DNA from: an uncultured Lachnospiraceae bacterium | GTDB lineage: Bacteria; Bacillota; Clostridia; Lachnospirales; Lachnospiraceae | Length of the DNA: 64,000 nt | Assembly: GCA_905233695.1 (NCBI GenBank) | Contig: CAJODN010000003.1 | Span: 63,542 to 127,541 of the forward strand | Direction of reading: 5' to 3' | Shown: in pieces, positions 49,718-59,311 of the stretch | How positions within the stretch are numbered: the stretch's first letter is position 1 | Layout: the number at the start of each line of letters is the position of its first letter | The notes under the pieces: generated by a model | The model's input: the letters and a program-made list of their open reading frames with translations, nothing else | What the model was told of the DNA's origin: nothing | Database searches by the model: none | Translations under genes and position numbers: made by a program

Positions 49718-50395
49718 ATGAGTGAGATTATTCGCCTTGAGAGTATTGTGAAGTCATTTAATATAGGAAAGCCCAATGAATTAGAGATCCTTCATGATAT
49801 ATCATTTTCTGTAGGCAAAGGGGAATTCGTGGCAATCGTAGGTCCTTCGGGTTCGGGTAAATCGACTCTTATGAACTTAATAGGTGTTCTCGATCGCCCC
49901 ACATCGGGGAAATACTATTTAGATGATATAGACATTATTCGAGCGAGCGATAATGAACTGTCTGCTATTCGAAATAAAAAGATAGGCTTCGTATTTCAGA
50001 CATACAATTTGATTTCTCGGAATAACGCTATAAGAAATGTGGAGCTTCCCATGCTCTATGCCGGCATGTCTTATAATGAAAGGCATGAACGGGCAATGAA
50101 GCTAATGGAAATGGTAGAGATGACCGATAGAGTAAACCATATGCCGGAAGAATTATCGGGAGGACAGCAGCAACGCGTCGCAATAGCAAGAGCAATGGCT
50201 AACGATCCTTCCATTATTCTTGCCGATGAGCCCACGGGAGCATTGGATTCGAAGACCGGAAGTGTTGTAATGAATCTGTTCCATAAGCTTAACAAGGAGC
50301 AGAATAAGACCATAGTATTAATCACACACTCAAAAGAGCTGGCAGCCGGAGCCGACAGAATCGTTCCATTAATAGACGGGAGGATTGCGTCATGA
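49718..50395 (+). CDS. ABC transporter ATP-binding protein (MacB/LolD type)
   Basis: Walker A GPSGSGKST; signature LSGGQQQRVAIARA; Walker B IILADEPT. Confidence 0.95.
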   Translation: MSEIIRLESIVKSFNIGKPNELEILHDISFSVGKGEFVAIVGPSGSGKSTLMNLIGVLDRPTSGKYYLDDIDIIRASDNELSAIRNKKIGFVFQTYNLISRNNAIRNVELPMLYAGMSYNERHERAMKLMEMVEMTDRVNHMPEELSGGQQQRVAIARAMANDPSIILADEPTGALDSKTGSVVMNLFHKLNKEQNKTIVLITHSKELAAGADRIVPLIDGRIAS

Positions 50396-51705
50396 TTAGG
50401 GAATGTATAAGAATGGCTTTCGGAAGCCTCCGGGCCAATAAGATGCGTTCTGTCCTTACGATGCTCGGAATAATTATCGGAATCGCGGCGGTTATTGCAA
50501 TTCTCACTGTGGGTAACTCTCTTACCAAGTCTCTTCAGCAAAGCATGCAATCTATGGGCTCAAACGATATATATGTAGCTGTGGTCGATAAATTCGAAGA
50601 GGAAGAAGACACATCCTATGATGTGGATGGAATTAATTACCCCGAGTCAATCAAGCTGGACAAAATGCGCGATGAGGACTACATTACCTCCGATATGATT
50701 AATGAAATGTGTACGAGGCTTAAGGATAAGATATACGCAGTCCAGATTTCCGAAATAATCGGTAGCGGTTCGGCATATAATCAGAACGGAAAGGTTGATG
50801 TGCGTGCCATTGGTGCATCTGCCGGATATTTTACTACTAATCAATATAGGGTTGTTGAGGGTTCTTTATTCTCCGGAAATGACTTTCAGGATACAAAATA
50901 CGTATGTCTTGTGGACCAGACACTTGTAGATAAACTATTTAAGGGTGATCCGAAAAAGGCCATAGGGAAGGAGATAGAACTTAGGCTCACCGGTGTCAAT
51001 CCCACATACTGCACTGTCGTAGGTGTTGTTGAGAGGGATTCGGAAATGACGGGAAGCGAACAGATGAGCGCCTTAGCCGGTCTCATGAAAGGCGGGGAGG
51101 CTTCCGTAATACTTCCGCTTAAGACTGGTAAAGCTCTTAATCACACCACCGGAAAATACGAGTACTTTAGGTTAAGTGCCAATGTGGGAGTAGATCCGGA
51201 GGAGCTTGCCAAGGAAATAAGAAATTCATTTGAAATGTACTATGCAGGTAATAATAAAAGGACTGTTACCGCTGTTACTTTCGAAGGAGTTCTATCGGTA
51301 TTAACGTCCATAATGGATACGGTTACCCTTGCCATATCTATTATTGCCGGAATTGCACTTCTTGTCGGCGGAATCGGAGTTATGAATATTATGCTCGTAT
51401 CCGTTACGGAGAGAACGAGAGAGATAGGAACCAGGAAGGCGCTTGGTGCGAGAAATAAGGATATTCGAGTACAATTCCTTGTTGAGGCGGTTGTTATCTG
51501 CCTTATAGGAGGAATAATAGGCCTAATACTAGGACTTGTAGGAGGTCTTGTACTATCAGCGATTATGGGATATGCGGCTACCCCTTCTATAGGAGGAGTA
51601 ATATTCGCAATTCTGTTCTCAACGGGAATAGGAGTCGCTTTCGGATATATGCCCGCTAACAAGGCCGCCAAGATGAATCCGATTGATGCCCTGCGATATG
51701 AGTAA
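50392..51705 (+). CDS. ABC transporter permease (MacB/FtsX type)
   Basis: RANKMRSVLTMLGIIIGIAAVIAI; GGIGVMNIMLVSVTERTREIGTRKALGA. Confidence 0.95.
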   Translation: MIRECIRMAFGSLRANKMRSVLTMLGIIIGIAAVIAILTVGNSLTKSLQQSMQSMGSNDIYVAVVDKFEEEEDTSYDVDGINYPESIKLDKMRDEDYITSDMINEMCTRLKDKIYAVQISEIIGSGSAYNQNGKVDVRAIGASAGYFTTNQYRVVEGSLFSGNDFQDTKYVCLVDQTLVDKLFKGDPKKAIGKEIELRLTGVNPTYCTVVGVVERDSEMTGSEQMSALAGLMKGGEASVILPLKTGKALNHTTGKYEYFRLSANVGVDPEELAKEIRNSFEMYYAGNNKRTVTAVTFEGVLSVLTSIMDTVTLAISIIAGIALLVGGIGVMNIMLVSVTERTREIGTRKALGARNKDIRVQFLVEAVVICLIGGIIGLILGLVGGLVLSAIMGYAATPSIGGVIFAILFSTGIGVAFGYMPANKAAKMNPIDALRYE

Positions 51706-51752
51706 GTGCACAAATTGATGGATTCGGGCAGAAAAAATTTTTAAAAAAGTGT

Positions 51753-51779
51753 TAATATTTTCCCGAAAGTGTCCGATAC
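51753..51779 (+). promoter_or_regulatory. Candidate sigma-28 (FliA/SigD) promoter upstream of flgM
   Basis: TAAT 51753-51756, N15, TCCGATAC 51772-51779. Confidence 0.6.
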
Positions 51780-51875
51780 ACTTAATGAAAAGTATTCTAA
51801 TGCTTTAAATATGCACGTAAATACGTGGTTTGAGCGGAAGATACTTTATTTCAGGGAGGAAAGGAGAGTGCCGTT

Positions 51876-52157
51876 ATGCGTGTAGATACTTTAAGTCAAA
51901 TAGCTCAGGTATATCAACCACCTAAGGCTACAAGAACGAATAAGACTAGCGGAATAGCATCTATGGGCAGAGATCAAGTACAGATTTCGTCTGCAGGTCG
52001 TGATTTCCAAATTGCAAAACAGGCAGTCGCAGAAGCTTCGGATATCAGGGAAGATAAAGTTGCTGAAGTAAAGGAAAAGATTAACTCAGGAAATTACAAC
52101 GTTGATACCGAGGATTTTGCAAGCGTTTTACTTAACGCCTACAACAGCAGACTTTAA
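51876..52157 (+). CDS. flgM: Anti-sigma-28 factor FlgM
   Basis: DQVQISSAGRDFQIAKQAVAEASDIREDKVAEVKEKINSGNYNVDTEDFASVLL. Confidence 0.9.
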   Translation: MRVDTLSQIAQVYQPPKATRTNKTSGIASMGRDQVQISSAGRDFQIAKQAVAEASDIREDKVAEVKEKINSGNYNVDTEDFASVLLNAYNSRL

Positions 52158-52198
52158 GAACTACTGTTGTGACAACAAGCTAAAGTGAGGACGAATAA

Positions 52199-52711
52199 GT
52201 GGCGAGTTTAATGGATGAGCTCTTAGGTGTACTAAGACGGGAAAAGCAAGGTTATACTAATCTTAAGAGTCTTTCTGAAGAGAAGCGGGTATGTATCATA
52301 CAAGGAGACGTAGATAAGCTCGATTCAATATCTTCTAAGGAACAGGACGAGACAAGTAACCTTAAGAACCTGGAGAACAAACGCGTCAAGATCCTCAAGG
52401 ACATGGCTGTTGTACTCGGCAAGGACGGCGAAGAGATATCTATATCCGATATGATAGAGATGTTAGAGCGCCAACCGGGAGAACAGGCGAAGCTAATCCA
52501 AGCGAAGGATGAGCTCGTAGCCGAGGCAAGTGAAATGCAACTCGCCAATCAGCAAAATGAGATTCTACTCCGCCATGCTATGGAGATGGTCGAGTTCGAT
52601 TTAACTTTACTTAAGAGCCTAAAGCAGGCTCCGGAGACAGCGAATTACGATAAGAATGCTTACAATACCGGAGAGATATTAGGCAACAGTGGCTTTGACA
52701 CAAAGCAGTGA
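52199..52711 (+). CDS. flgN: Flagellar export chaperone FlgN, GTG start
   Basis: Helical FlgN-like protein directly between flgM and flgK. Confidence 0.8.
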   Translation: MASLMDELLGVLRREKQGYTNLKSLSEEKRVCIIQGDVDKLDSISSKEQDETSNLKNLENKRVKILKDMAVVLGKDGEEISISDMIEMLERQPGEQAKLIQAKDELVAEASEMQLANQQNEILLRHAMEMVEFDLTLLKSLKQAPETANYDKNAYNTGEILGNSGFDTKQ

Positions 52712-52770
52712 TTACATAGATTGTGTCTATAAATCCGAAGCCAGGATTAGTTTAGAAGAGGAGACTAACT

Positions 52771-54513
52771 ATGGCTAATGGGTTTGGTAGTTTATATGTT
52801 GGTGCAGCAGCACTTCGCACATCACAGACTGCACTTGACATTACAGCTAATAACTTAGTTAATATTGATACAGATGGTTATGTCCGTGAACAAGTCATGT
52901 TCACGGACGATACATATTCCTTTTTCCAGGGCGCCGCAATTTCCGATCAGATGAAGGGAACCGGCGTCAAGATTGCTGATGTAATCCATACGAGGGATAT
53001 GTTCTTAGATAAGGCATTTCGTTCCGAGAATTCAAGGTATTCATTTTATGCCGCTAGTTATGATGCGGTTTTAGAAGTAGAGAATTTCTTACAGGAAGCT
53101 AACGGAGAAGCATTTAGCGAGGCTGTTAGTGATTTATATGGTGCTTTCCAGGAATTTGCCAAGGACCCTTCTGATAGCGTTAATCAGAACCTGGTTGTTC
53201 AGAAAGCGTCACTGTTCTTAACACGCGAGCAGAATCTCTATCAAGGTCTGTCGAATTATCAGTCGACAATTAACACCAAGATTAAGGATGATGTTAAGCG
53301 CATTAACGAACTCGGAAAACAAATCCACGAACTTAATTTAAAAATAGAAAGAATAGAGGCAGGTAAGACAGAGACTGCCATGGATCTTCGTGACCAAAGA
53401 GACTGGGCTGTAGATGAACTTTCTAAGCTTGTCAATGTAAGATGTACAGAGACAGTAGAGGGTGTATATCATATTAAGGTAGAAGAGAAAGATTTCGTCG
53501 ATGACTTCAATATGTATCCCATGGCTTTGGATTTAGATACGGTGACAGGATTCGTCACACCATATTGGCCGCATCTGTCTGCTACAGGTAATGATGACAT
53601 TTATCCTGTATACGATCTTTCGAATATCAGTGCCGCACATAATACCGATAAGGGAGAGGTTAAAGCGCTTCTTCTTGCTCGCGGAGATAAGAGGGGCACA
53701 TGGTATGACATGGATGGACTCAGTCAGAGAGATTACGAGAATGGTCTCGCCAATTCGGTAATGATGAATTCAGAAGCAGAGATTGATACACTGGCTCATT
53801 CAATTATTACTTCTATTAATGATGCGATAAGTCCACTTACGGAACTAACCGAACAGGTTACGGGAGTAGATGAGAAAGGTAACACCGTGGAGCTCGAAAA
53901 GGGAACAAGGATTGCCGACACCGTCAACTGTGCCGTTGGTTCCGATGGTCAGATTCCGCCGAGGGAGCTCTTCATAAGAAGAGGTTGCGAGAGATATACG
54001 GTGGTTAACCTTGATCATGAATATACTCTTTCGGACGGCACTAAGACGAATAAGATATATTTATACAACGAAGAAGATAAGAACGATTCCACCATGTGTT
54101 ATACAACAAGATCTCTTGAGATTAATCAGGATCTTGTAGAGAACAGAACTCTTCTCGCACATTTAACACAAAACGATGCAATAGATTATAACCTTGGCAA
54201 GAAGCTGGTGGATATATGGGAAGATTCGAAATATACCCTTAATCCAAGCGACAAGACACCTTGTTCATACACAGGCTTCTATACAAAGTATATCGGTGAG
54301 CTTGCCAATGTGGGTTCAATATACAGAACCACTTCGCAGAGCTTGCAGAATACAAGCGATACGATTGACAATAACAGGCAGGCGGTTATCGGAGTATCTT
54401 CCGATGAAGAGCTTACCAATATGATTAAGTACCAGCAGGCTTACAATGCGGCCTCAAGATATATCAACGTACTGTCGGAGATGATAGAACATTTACTGTC
54501 AGCATTGGGATAA
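52771..54513 (+). CDS. flgK: Flagellar hook-associated protein FlgK, copy 1
   Basis: GSLYVGAAALRTSQTALDITANNLVNIDTDGYVREQV; C-term NMIKYQQAYNAASRYINVLSEMIEHLL. Confidence 0.85.
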   Translation: MANGFGSLYVGAAALRTSQTALDITANNLVNIDTDGYVREQVMFTDDTYSFFQGAAISDQMKGTGVKIADVIHTRDMFLDKAFRSENSRYSFYAASYDAVLEVENFLQEANGEAFSEAVSDLYGAFQEFAKDPSDSVNQNLVVQKASLFLTREQNLYQGLSNYQSTINTKIKDDVKRINELGKQIHELNLKIERIEAGKTETAMDLRDQRDWAVDELSKLVNVRCTETVEGVYHIKVEEKDFVDDFNMYPMALDLDTVTGFVTPYWPHLSATGNDDIYPVYDLSNISAAHNTDKGEVKALLLARGDKRGTWYDMDGLSQRDYENGLANSVMMNSEAEIDTLAHSIITSINDAISPLTELTEQVTGVDEKGNTVELEKGTRIADTVNCAVGSDGQIPPRELFIRRGCERYTVVNLDHEYTLSDGTKTNKIYLYNEEDKNDSTMCYTTRSLEINQDLVENRTLLAHLTQNDAIDYNLGKKLVDIWEDSKYTLNPSDKTPCSYTGFYTKYIGELANVGSIYRTTSQSLQNTSDTIDNNRQAVIGVSSDEELTNMIKYQQAYNAASRYINVLSEMIEHLLSALG

Positions 54514-54518
54514 AAGAG

Positions 54519-54546
54519 TAATTATTGTAGTAGAAATTGCCGATAT
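54519..54546 (+). promoter_or_regulatory. Candidate internal sigma-28 promoter before second flgK
   Basis: TAAT 54519-54522, N16, GCCGATAT 54539-54546. Confidence 0.4.
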
Positions 54547-54579
54547 TAGATTATATATCAAAGGAAAGCAGGTGACTAT

Positions 54580-56433
54580 ATGCCTTCATCATTTTTCGGA
54601 TTACATGTAGCGGCTACGGGATTAAACGCAGCGCAAGCGTCAATTAATACAACAGCCAATAATATTGCAAATGTTAATACAGAGGGATATTCGCGTCAGG
54701 AAGTGGGACGTGTTGCGGCAGCCGCACAACGTTGCTTCACTTCTTACGGAAGTATAGGAACCGGTGTAGAAGTAACTAAGGTTACACAGGTTAGAGACTT
54801 ATACTACGACGAAAAGTATTGGAATAATAATACCAAGCTTGGTCTCTTCGAGAAGAAGCTCTACTATATGCACCAGATTGAAGATTATTATACCGATAAT
54901 TCACAGATATCCGGATTCACAACGCTTTATACCAAGATGTTCAACGGACTTCAGAGCGTTAACAAGAATGCGGGCGATACATCTGTCAGAAATGAGTTCA
55001 TAAGCCAGGCGCAGGAGCTTATGGATTATTTCAACAGTACAGCAACACAGATGCAGGATCTTCAGAGCTCAATTAATGACGAGATTAAGACAAGCGTTGA
55101 TACAATTAATTCAGCGTCACAGAAGATAGCCCTTCTTAATAAGCAGATTAACATTATCGAGATGGAAGGCGGAATGGCTAACGAGCTTCGTGATGAGAGA
55201 GCAAGAATCCTCGATGAATTATCAAGGCTTGTTCCCATTGAAGCAAAGGAAATGGAAGTAACCAACTCCAACTTCGCAGATCAGAAGACAGGTGTTACTA
55301 GATTCGAAGTTAAGCTTAACGGCAACCTTCTTGTAGATAATTATGAATATAATACCATTAGTGTTGTAACAAGAGATAAGAAGGCCAATCAATCCGACAT
55401 CAAGGGATTATATGATGTAAAATGGGATAACTCAGGAGCAATTATTGACTTCTCCAACAGGCTTATGGAAGGCGAACTTAAAGCCATGTTCGACGTAAGA
55501 GACGGTAATGACGCAGAGAACCTGAAGGGTCAGGTTTCGCTGGCGGAATCTAACGAGCTTACGATTATACTTCCTACAATTACCGAGATTGACAAGATGA
55601 ATATGCCGAACGAGGGCACAATACTTGTCAACAATACTTACTACACCTATTCGAATTTTGAAGCTACGACCGATGCAGATGGCAATATTACATCTTATAA
55701 GTTCATATTAGAGAAGGCACTTACGGCGGAAGAGCAGTCGAGTCTTGTTGGAAGAAATATTGTAGTCGGCAAGACTGTTGACTTCAAGGGAATACCTTAT
55801 TATATGAATCAGATGAATGAGTTCCTCAGAGCATTTACAAGGGAATTCAACAAGATAGAACAGACAGGTCAGGATGGATATGGCAATCAGTTAGATCAGT
55901 TCTCCTTCTTCGTATCATATGATCGAGTGACCGGAGAAGAGAAGAAGGGACTTTTCGACATTAAGAGTGCAACTTTTGACTCACAGGCTGACACATATTA
56001 CAGAATGACATGTGATAACTGTAGAGTTAATAAAGCATCACAAGCAGACCCCAATATCTTCGCTACCACAAAGTATGAAGAAGACGCTAGCGGCGTTCAA
56101 GTTGCTAAAGGAGAATCTGCAAATGACCTTATTGATGATCTTCAGACATTACAAGATAAGGTTAAACTATTCAGAGGTGGTTCAGGTTCTTCATTCCTTC
56201 AGTGTATATATGCAGATATTACTGTTGACACGCAGGAATGTAGCGTATTTACCGAAAGCTATACCAATGTTAAGAATGTAATATCACAACAGAGAATGTC
56301 GGTATCCGGCGTAGACGAAGATGATGAGGCCATGGACTTAATTAAGTTCCAGAATGCTTATCAACTTGCTGCAAAATGTATATCAACACTGACGGCAATG
56401 TACGATCAGTTGATTCTTAATACCGGAGTATAA
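54580..56433 (+). CDS. flgK: Flagellar hook-associated protein FlgK, copy 2
   Basis: FGLHVAATGLNAAQASINTTANNIANVNTEGYSRQEV; C-term AMDLIKFQNAYQLAAKCISTLTAMYDQLI. Confidence 0.92.
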   Translation: MPSSFFGLHVAATGLNAAQASINTTANNIANVNTEGYSRQEVGRVAAAAQRCFTSYGSIGTGVEVTKVTQVRDLYYDEKYWNNNTKLGLFEKKLYYMHQIEDYYTDNSQISGFTTLYTKMFNGLQSVNKNAGDTSVRNEFISQAQELMDYFNSTATQMQDLQSSINDEIKTSVDTINSASQKIALLNKQINIIEMEGGMANELRDERARILDELSRLVPIEAKEMEVTNSNFADQKTGVTRFEVKLNGNLLVDNYEYNTISVVTRDKKANQSDIKGLYDVKWDNSGAIIDFSNRLMEGELKAMFDVRDGNDAENLKGQVSLAESNELTIILPTITEIDKMNMPNEGTILVNNTYYTYSNFEATTDADGNITSYKFILEKALTAEEQSSLVGRNIVVGKTVDFKGIPYYMNQMNEFLRAFTREFNKIEQTGQDGYGNQLDQFSFFVSYDRVTGEEKKGLFDIKSATFDSQADTYYRMTCDNCRVNKASQADPNIFATTKYEEDASGVQVAKGESANDLIDDLQTLQDKVKLFRGGSGSSFLQCIYADITVDTQECSVFTESYTNVKNVISQQRMSVSGVDEDDEAMDLIKFQNAYQLAAKCISTLTAMYDQLILNTGV

Positions 56434-56450
56434 TAAGTCATGAGGAGGGG

Positions 56451-56467
56451 CCCATACGAAGTATGGG
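56451..56467 (+). other. Hairpin CCCATAC-GAA-GTATGGG in flgK2-flgL gap, surrounded by GGA motifs
   Basis: Perfect 7-bp stem; GGA at 56444, 56466, 56469 and 56482. Confidence 0.5.
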
Positions 56468-56491
56468 AGGATTCAATACCAGGAGGTTGTT

Positions 56492-58021
56492 ATGAGAGTA
56501 ACCAATAATATGATAATGAAGTCATCACAGACGAACGTTAACGCTACTAAGATAAATGTTAATGACAAGAACAACCAGATGACAACCAATAAGAAAATAT
56601 CTCGTCCGTCAGAGGATCCGGTTATTGCAATCAGATCTCTTCGTCTGGGAACAACTCTAAGTAAGCTTGACCAGTATTATGATAAGAATATTCCGGACGC
56701 TCAATCATGGCTTGAGACTACAGAGACGGCAATCCTCAATATGAAGTCTCTTATCACCGACATTAGAACACAGTGTGTTAACGGCTCTACCGGAACGCTT
56801 ACAGCAGATGACCGTAATACAATCTTAAGTCAGCTTCAGGCACTTCAGAAGCAGATATATTCCGAGGGAAATGCGGATTATGCAGGAAGAACAGTATTCA
56901 CGGGATTCAGAACTAATTCAACGCTTACATTTACGGATGATGAGCTTAGTACAAAGTATGAGATAACACAGAAATTCAGCGCCATTGAAGATATGGGAGA
57001 GATGAGATATTATACGGGTGGTGTCAAAATGCCCGCAACGGAGGCTGATGTGCGTGCTTATGATAAAGATGCAAACGATACAAAGGAGACTATATATAAT
57101 AGAATAAGGCTTCCGTATGATAGTATCGATACAGTAACCTCTTTTAAGTATAAAATAGGTGATACAGAGACTGAGATTACCGCTCCTACGCTTAAGATAT
57201 ATGATGATGAAGAGGCGTGGGCACTGGATAATGGTAACGAGAAGAAGGTTCCGGATGACTCCGTTTATGTAATTAAGAATACGGGCGAGATAGTACTGGG
57301 TAAAACGATAGCAACTACGCTTAAACAGGGCAAGGCAGACATAACTGTTGACTATGACAAGAGCGGATTCAATTCGGGCGAACTTCGGCCGGAATTCTAT
57401 TACGACTGTACAGATAAGACTAATCCGACACAAGCGAATTGGATTAATTATAAGAGGTACGATGATAAAGGTGAGCTTATTCGCTACGATATAGAATATA
57501 ACGTAGCAGCTAATCAGAACCTCGGTGTCAATATAGAGGCCATTGATGTATTCAACAGCAACCTTATTCAAGATGTGGGAGATATGATTGGTGCCATAAA
57601 TAAGGCGATTAACGCTCATGATAAGATCGATAAGATTAAGGGCATGATGAAAGAGAATCAATATGCTACCGACGATTATCAAGCTAAGCTCAAGGAATGG
57701 TTAGAAGCAGCCCAGAAGGAAGCCGATTACGCAGATGACAATGTGCAGAAGCTCTATAGCGCATATATAGGACATGCGGATTCATACCTTTCGGATATAA
57801 GCCTCGCCATAACCAAAGTAGGATGTAAGAGCGACCAGCTGTCAATTACGGAGGACAGAGTTGGCAATCAGCAGAGTACCGTAAGTAAGCTTCAATCAGA
57901 TAACGATGATGTAGATCTATCACAGATAATCCTTGATTATACATCGGCTTACACAGCATACCAGGCATCTCTTACAGCGGCAAGTAAATTAGGACAGGTT
58001 AGCCTTCTTAATTACATTTAA
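56492..58021 (+). CDS. flgL: Flagellar hook-associated protein FlgL
   Basis: MRVTNNMIMKSSQTNVNATKINVNDKNNQMTTNKKISRPSEDPVIAIRSLRL; C-term DYTSAYTAYQASLTAASKLGQVSLLNYI. Confidence 0.92.
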   Translation: MRVTNNMIMKSSQTNVNATKINVNDKNNQMTTNKKISRPSEDPVIAIRSLRLGTTLSKLDQYYDKNIPDAQSWLETTETAILNMKSLITDIRTQCVNGSTGTLTADDRNTILSQLQALQKQIYSEGNADYAGRTVFTGFRTNSTLTFTDDELSTKYEITQKFSAIEDMGEMRYYTGGVKMPATEADVRAYDKDANDTKETIYNRIRLPYDSIDTVTSFKYKIGDTETEITAPTLKIYDDEEAWALDNGNEKKVPDDSVYVIKNTGEIVLGKTIATTLKQGKADITVDYDKSGFNSGELRPEFYYDCTDKTNPTQANWINYKRYDDKGELIRYDIEYNVAANQNLGVNIEAIDVFNSNLIQDVGDMIGAINKAINAHDKIDKIKGMMKENQYATDDYQAKLKEWLEAAQKEADYADDNVQKLYSAYIGHADSYLSDISLAITKVGCKSDQLSITEDRVGNQQSTVSKLQSDNDDVDLSQIILDYTSAYTAYQASLTAASKLGQVSLLNYI

Positions 58022-58094
58022 TAAATAATTCTTGCATATTATACCGGAAGAGGTTAACATATTTATATAAATAATGTAAAGGAAGGTTTTTAAC

Positions 58095-58544
58095 ATGGTA
58101 ATTAATACAAGAATATTTGGCGAAATCAATGTCGAAGAAGATAAGGTTATTACTATCGACAAAGGCATTATTGGATTCCCGGATATGAGACTCTTTACTC
58201 TTATATTCGATTCCGAGAAAGAAGAGAAGAACATAGGATGGTTCCAATCTCTTGATGAGCCTGCATTCGCTATGCCGGTAATCGATCCCAAGAAGATTGT
58301 GGATGACTATAATCCCACAATAGAAGATGAGCTTCTTAAGCCCCTGGGCGAACTTACTCCGAATAATACATATGTTCTGGTAACAGTTAAGGTTCCGAGA
58401 GATGTCGAGAAAATGACAATTAACCTTAAGGCGCCCATTATAATTAATACGGATACTTTAATTGGCGGACAGATAATAGTAGAAGATGACGTAGAAGTTC
58501 GCTTCCCTATCTATGATCTTCTTAAGAAAGGGGCAGGTGAATAA
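58095..58544 (+). CDS. fliW: Flagellar assembly factor FliW
   Basis: ITIDKGIIGFPDMRLFTLIFD...IGWFQSLDEPAFAMPVIDP. Confidence 0.95.
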   Translation: MVINTRIFGEINVEEDKVITIDKGIIGFPDMRLFTLIFDSEKEEKNIGWFQSLDEPAFAMPVIDPKKIVDDYNPTIEDELLKPLGELTPNNTYVLVTVKVPRDVEKMTINLKAPIIINTDTLIGGQIIVEDDVEVRFPIYDLLKKGAGE

Positions 58545-58545
58545 T

Positions 58546-58761
58546 ATGTTAGCACTTACAAGAAAAAAGGGCGAGTCCCTCGTAATTAACAACAACATAG
58601 AAGTGACGGTTCTCGAGATAAGAGGAGATCAGGTTAAGATAGGAATATCGGCACCGAAGGAAGTGCCAATCTATCGTAAGGAAGTATATCTCCAGATTCA
58701 GGAAGAGAATAAGGCGGTACTCAATGCCGACGGTCTCGAGGCACTGAAGAACTTAATGTAA
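58546..58761 (+). CDS. csrA: Carbon storage regulator CsrA (start moved from 58513)
   Basis: MLALTRKKGESLVINNNIEVTVLEIRGDQVKIGISAPKEVPIYRKEVY. Confidence 0.97.
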   Translation: MLALTRKKGESLVINNNIEVTVLEIRGDQVKIGISAPKEVPIYRKEVYLQIQEENKAVLNADGLEALKNLM

Positions 58762-58766
58762 TCACT

Positions 58767-58794
58767 AATCCCGACTGAAAGGTCGGGATTTTTG
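58767..58794 (+). terminator. Intrinsic terminator after csrA
   Basis: AATCCCGAC 58767-58775 / GTCGGGATT 58782-58790 then T-run. Confidence 0.85.
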
Positions 58795-58832
58795 TCCCCG
58801 AAAAGTTTATGAAAGAATTTTATGTTTTGCTA

Positions 58833-58860
58833 TAAAGTATTTAATAAAAGTGGTCGATAC
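58833..58860 (+). promoter_or_regulatory. Candidate sigma-28 promoter upstream of flaG-fliD-fliS
   Basis: TAAA 58833-58836, N16, GTCGATAC 58853-58860. Confidence 0.65.
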
Positions 58861-58884
58861 ATACTACGAGAAACTATAGGTGGC

Positions 58885-58914
58885 TAGGTCTTTACGCCCT
58901 TTTGGCAAGACCTA
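58885..58914 (+). other. Hairpin in flaG 5' UTR
   Basis: TAGGTCTT 58885-58892 / AAGACCTA 58907-58914, inner GCC/GGC pair. Confidence 0.6.
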
Positions 58915-58998
58915 ATATAATTTCACACGGAGGTGGAGATATGGAATTAACAAGTAATATTAATGTTAACAGCAATTATCAGGGACAAGGAAGTTCAC

Positions 58999-59301
58999 AT
59001 GTCTGTTAGAGATACCGCTAAAGTTGAAGCAGTTCAATCTGAAGCAGCAAAACCTTTAATTGGTGAAGAAGGCAAAGTAGCGACCAAGGAACAGATACAT
59101 GATGCTGTTGAAGAGATTAACAAGAAGGCAAAAGGTGTAACAGCAGTCTTCGGTGTAGACGATGACAGTAATCGTGTATATGTTAAGATTGTAGATAAGA
59201 ATTCTGACAAGACTATTGTTCAGTACCCTGCTGAAGAGACCCTTAAGCTTATTAGCAAAGTATGGGAAGACGGGGGACTTACAGTAGACGAGAAGAGATA
59301 G
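58999..59301 (+). CDS. flaG: FlaG family protein (start uncertain: 58963 in ORF track, 58999 with RBS AAGGAAG; leader ORF from 58941 in another frame)
   Basis: HDAVEEINKKAKGVTAVFGVDDDSNRVYVKIVDKNSDKTIVQYPAEETLKLISKVWE is a typical FlaG core. Confidence 0.85.
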   Translation: MSVRDTAKVEAVQSEAAKPLIGEEGKVATKEQIHDAVEEINKKAKGVTAVFGVDDDSNRVYVKIVDKNSDKTIVQYPAEETLKLISKVWEDGGLTVDEKR

Positions 59302-59311
59302 GGGGGATACT

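Noticed and set aside
56918-57682. 254-aa minus-strand ORF, the longest antisense ORF
   Set aside because: Lies entirely within flgL, no recognisable family; hydrophobic composition is a by-product of the sense codon bias
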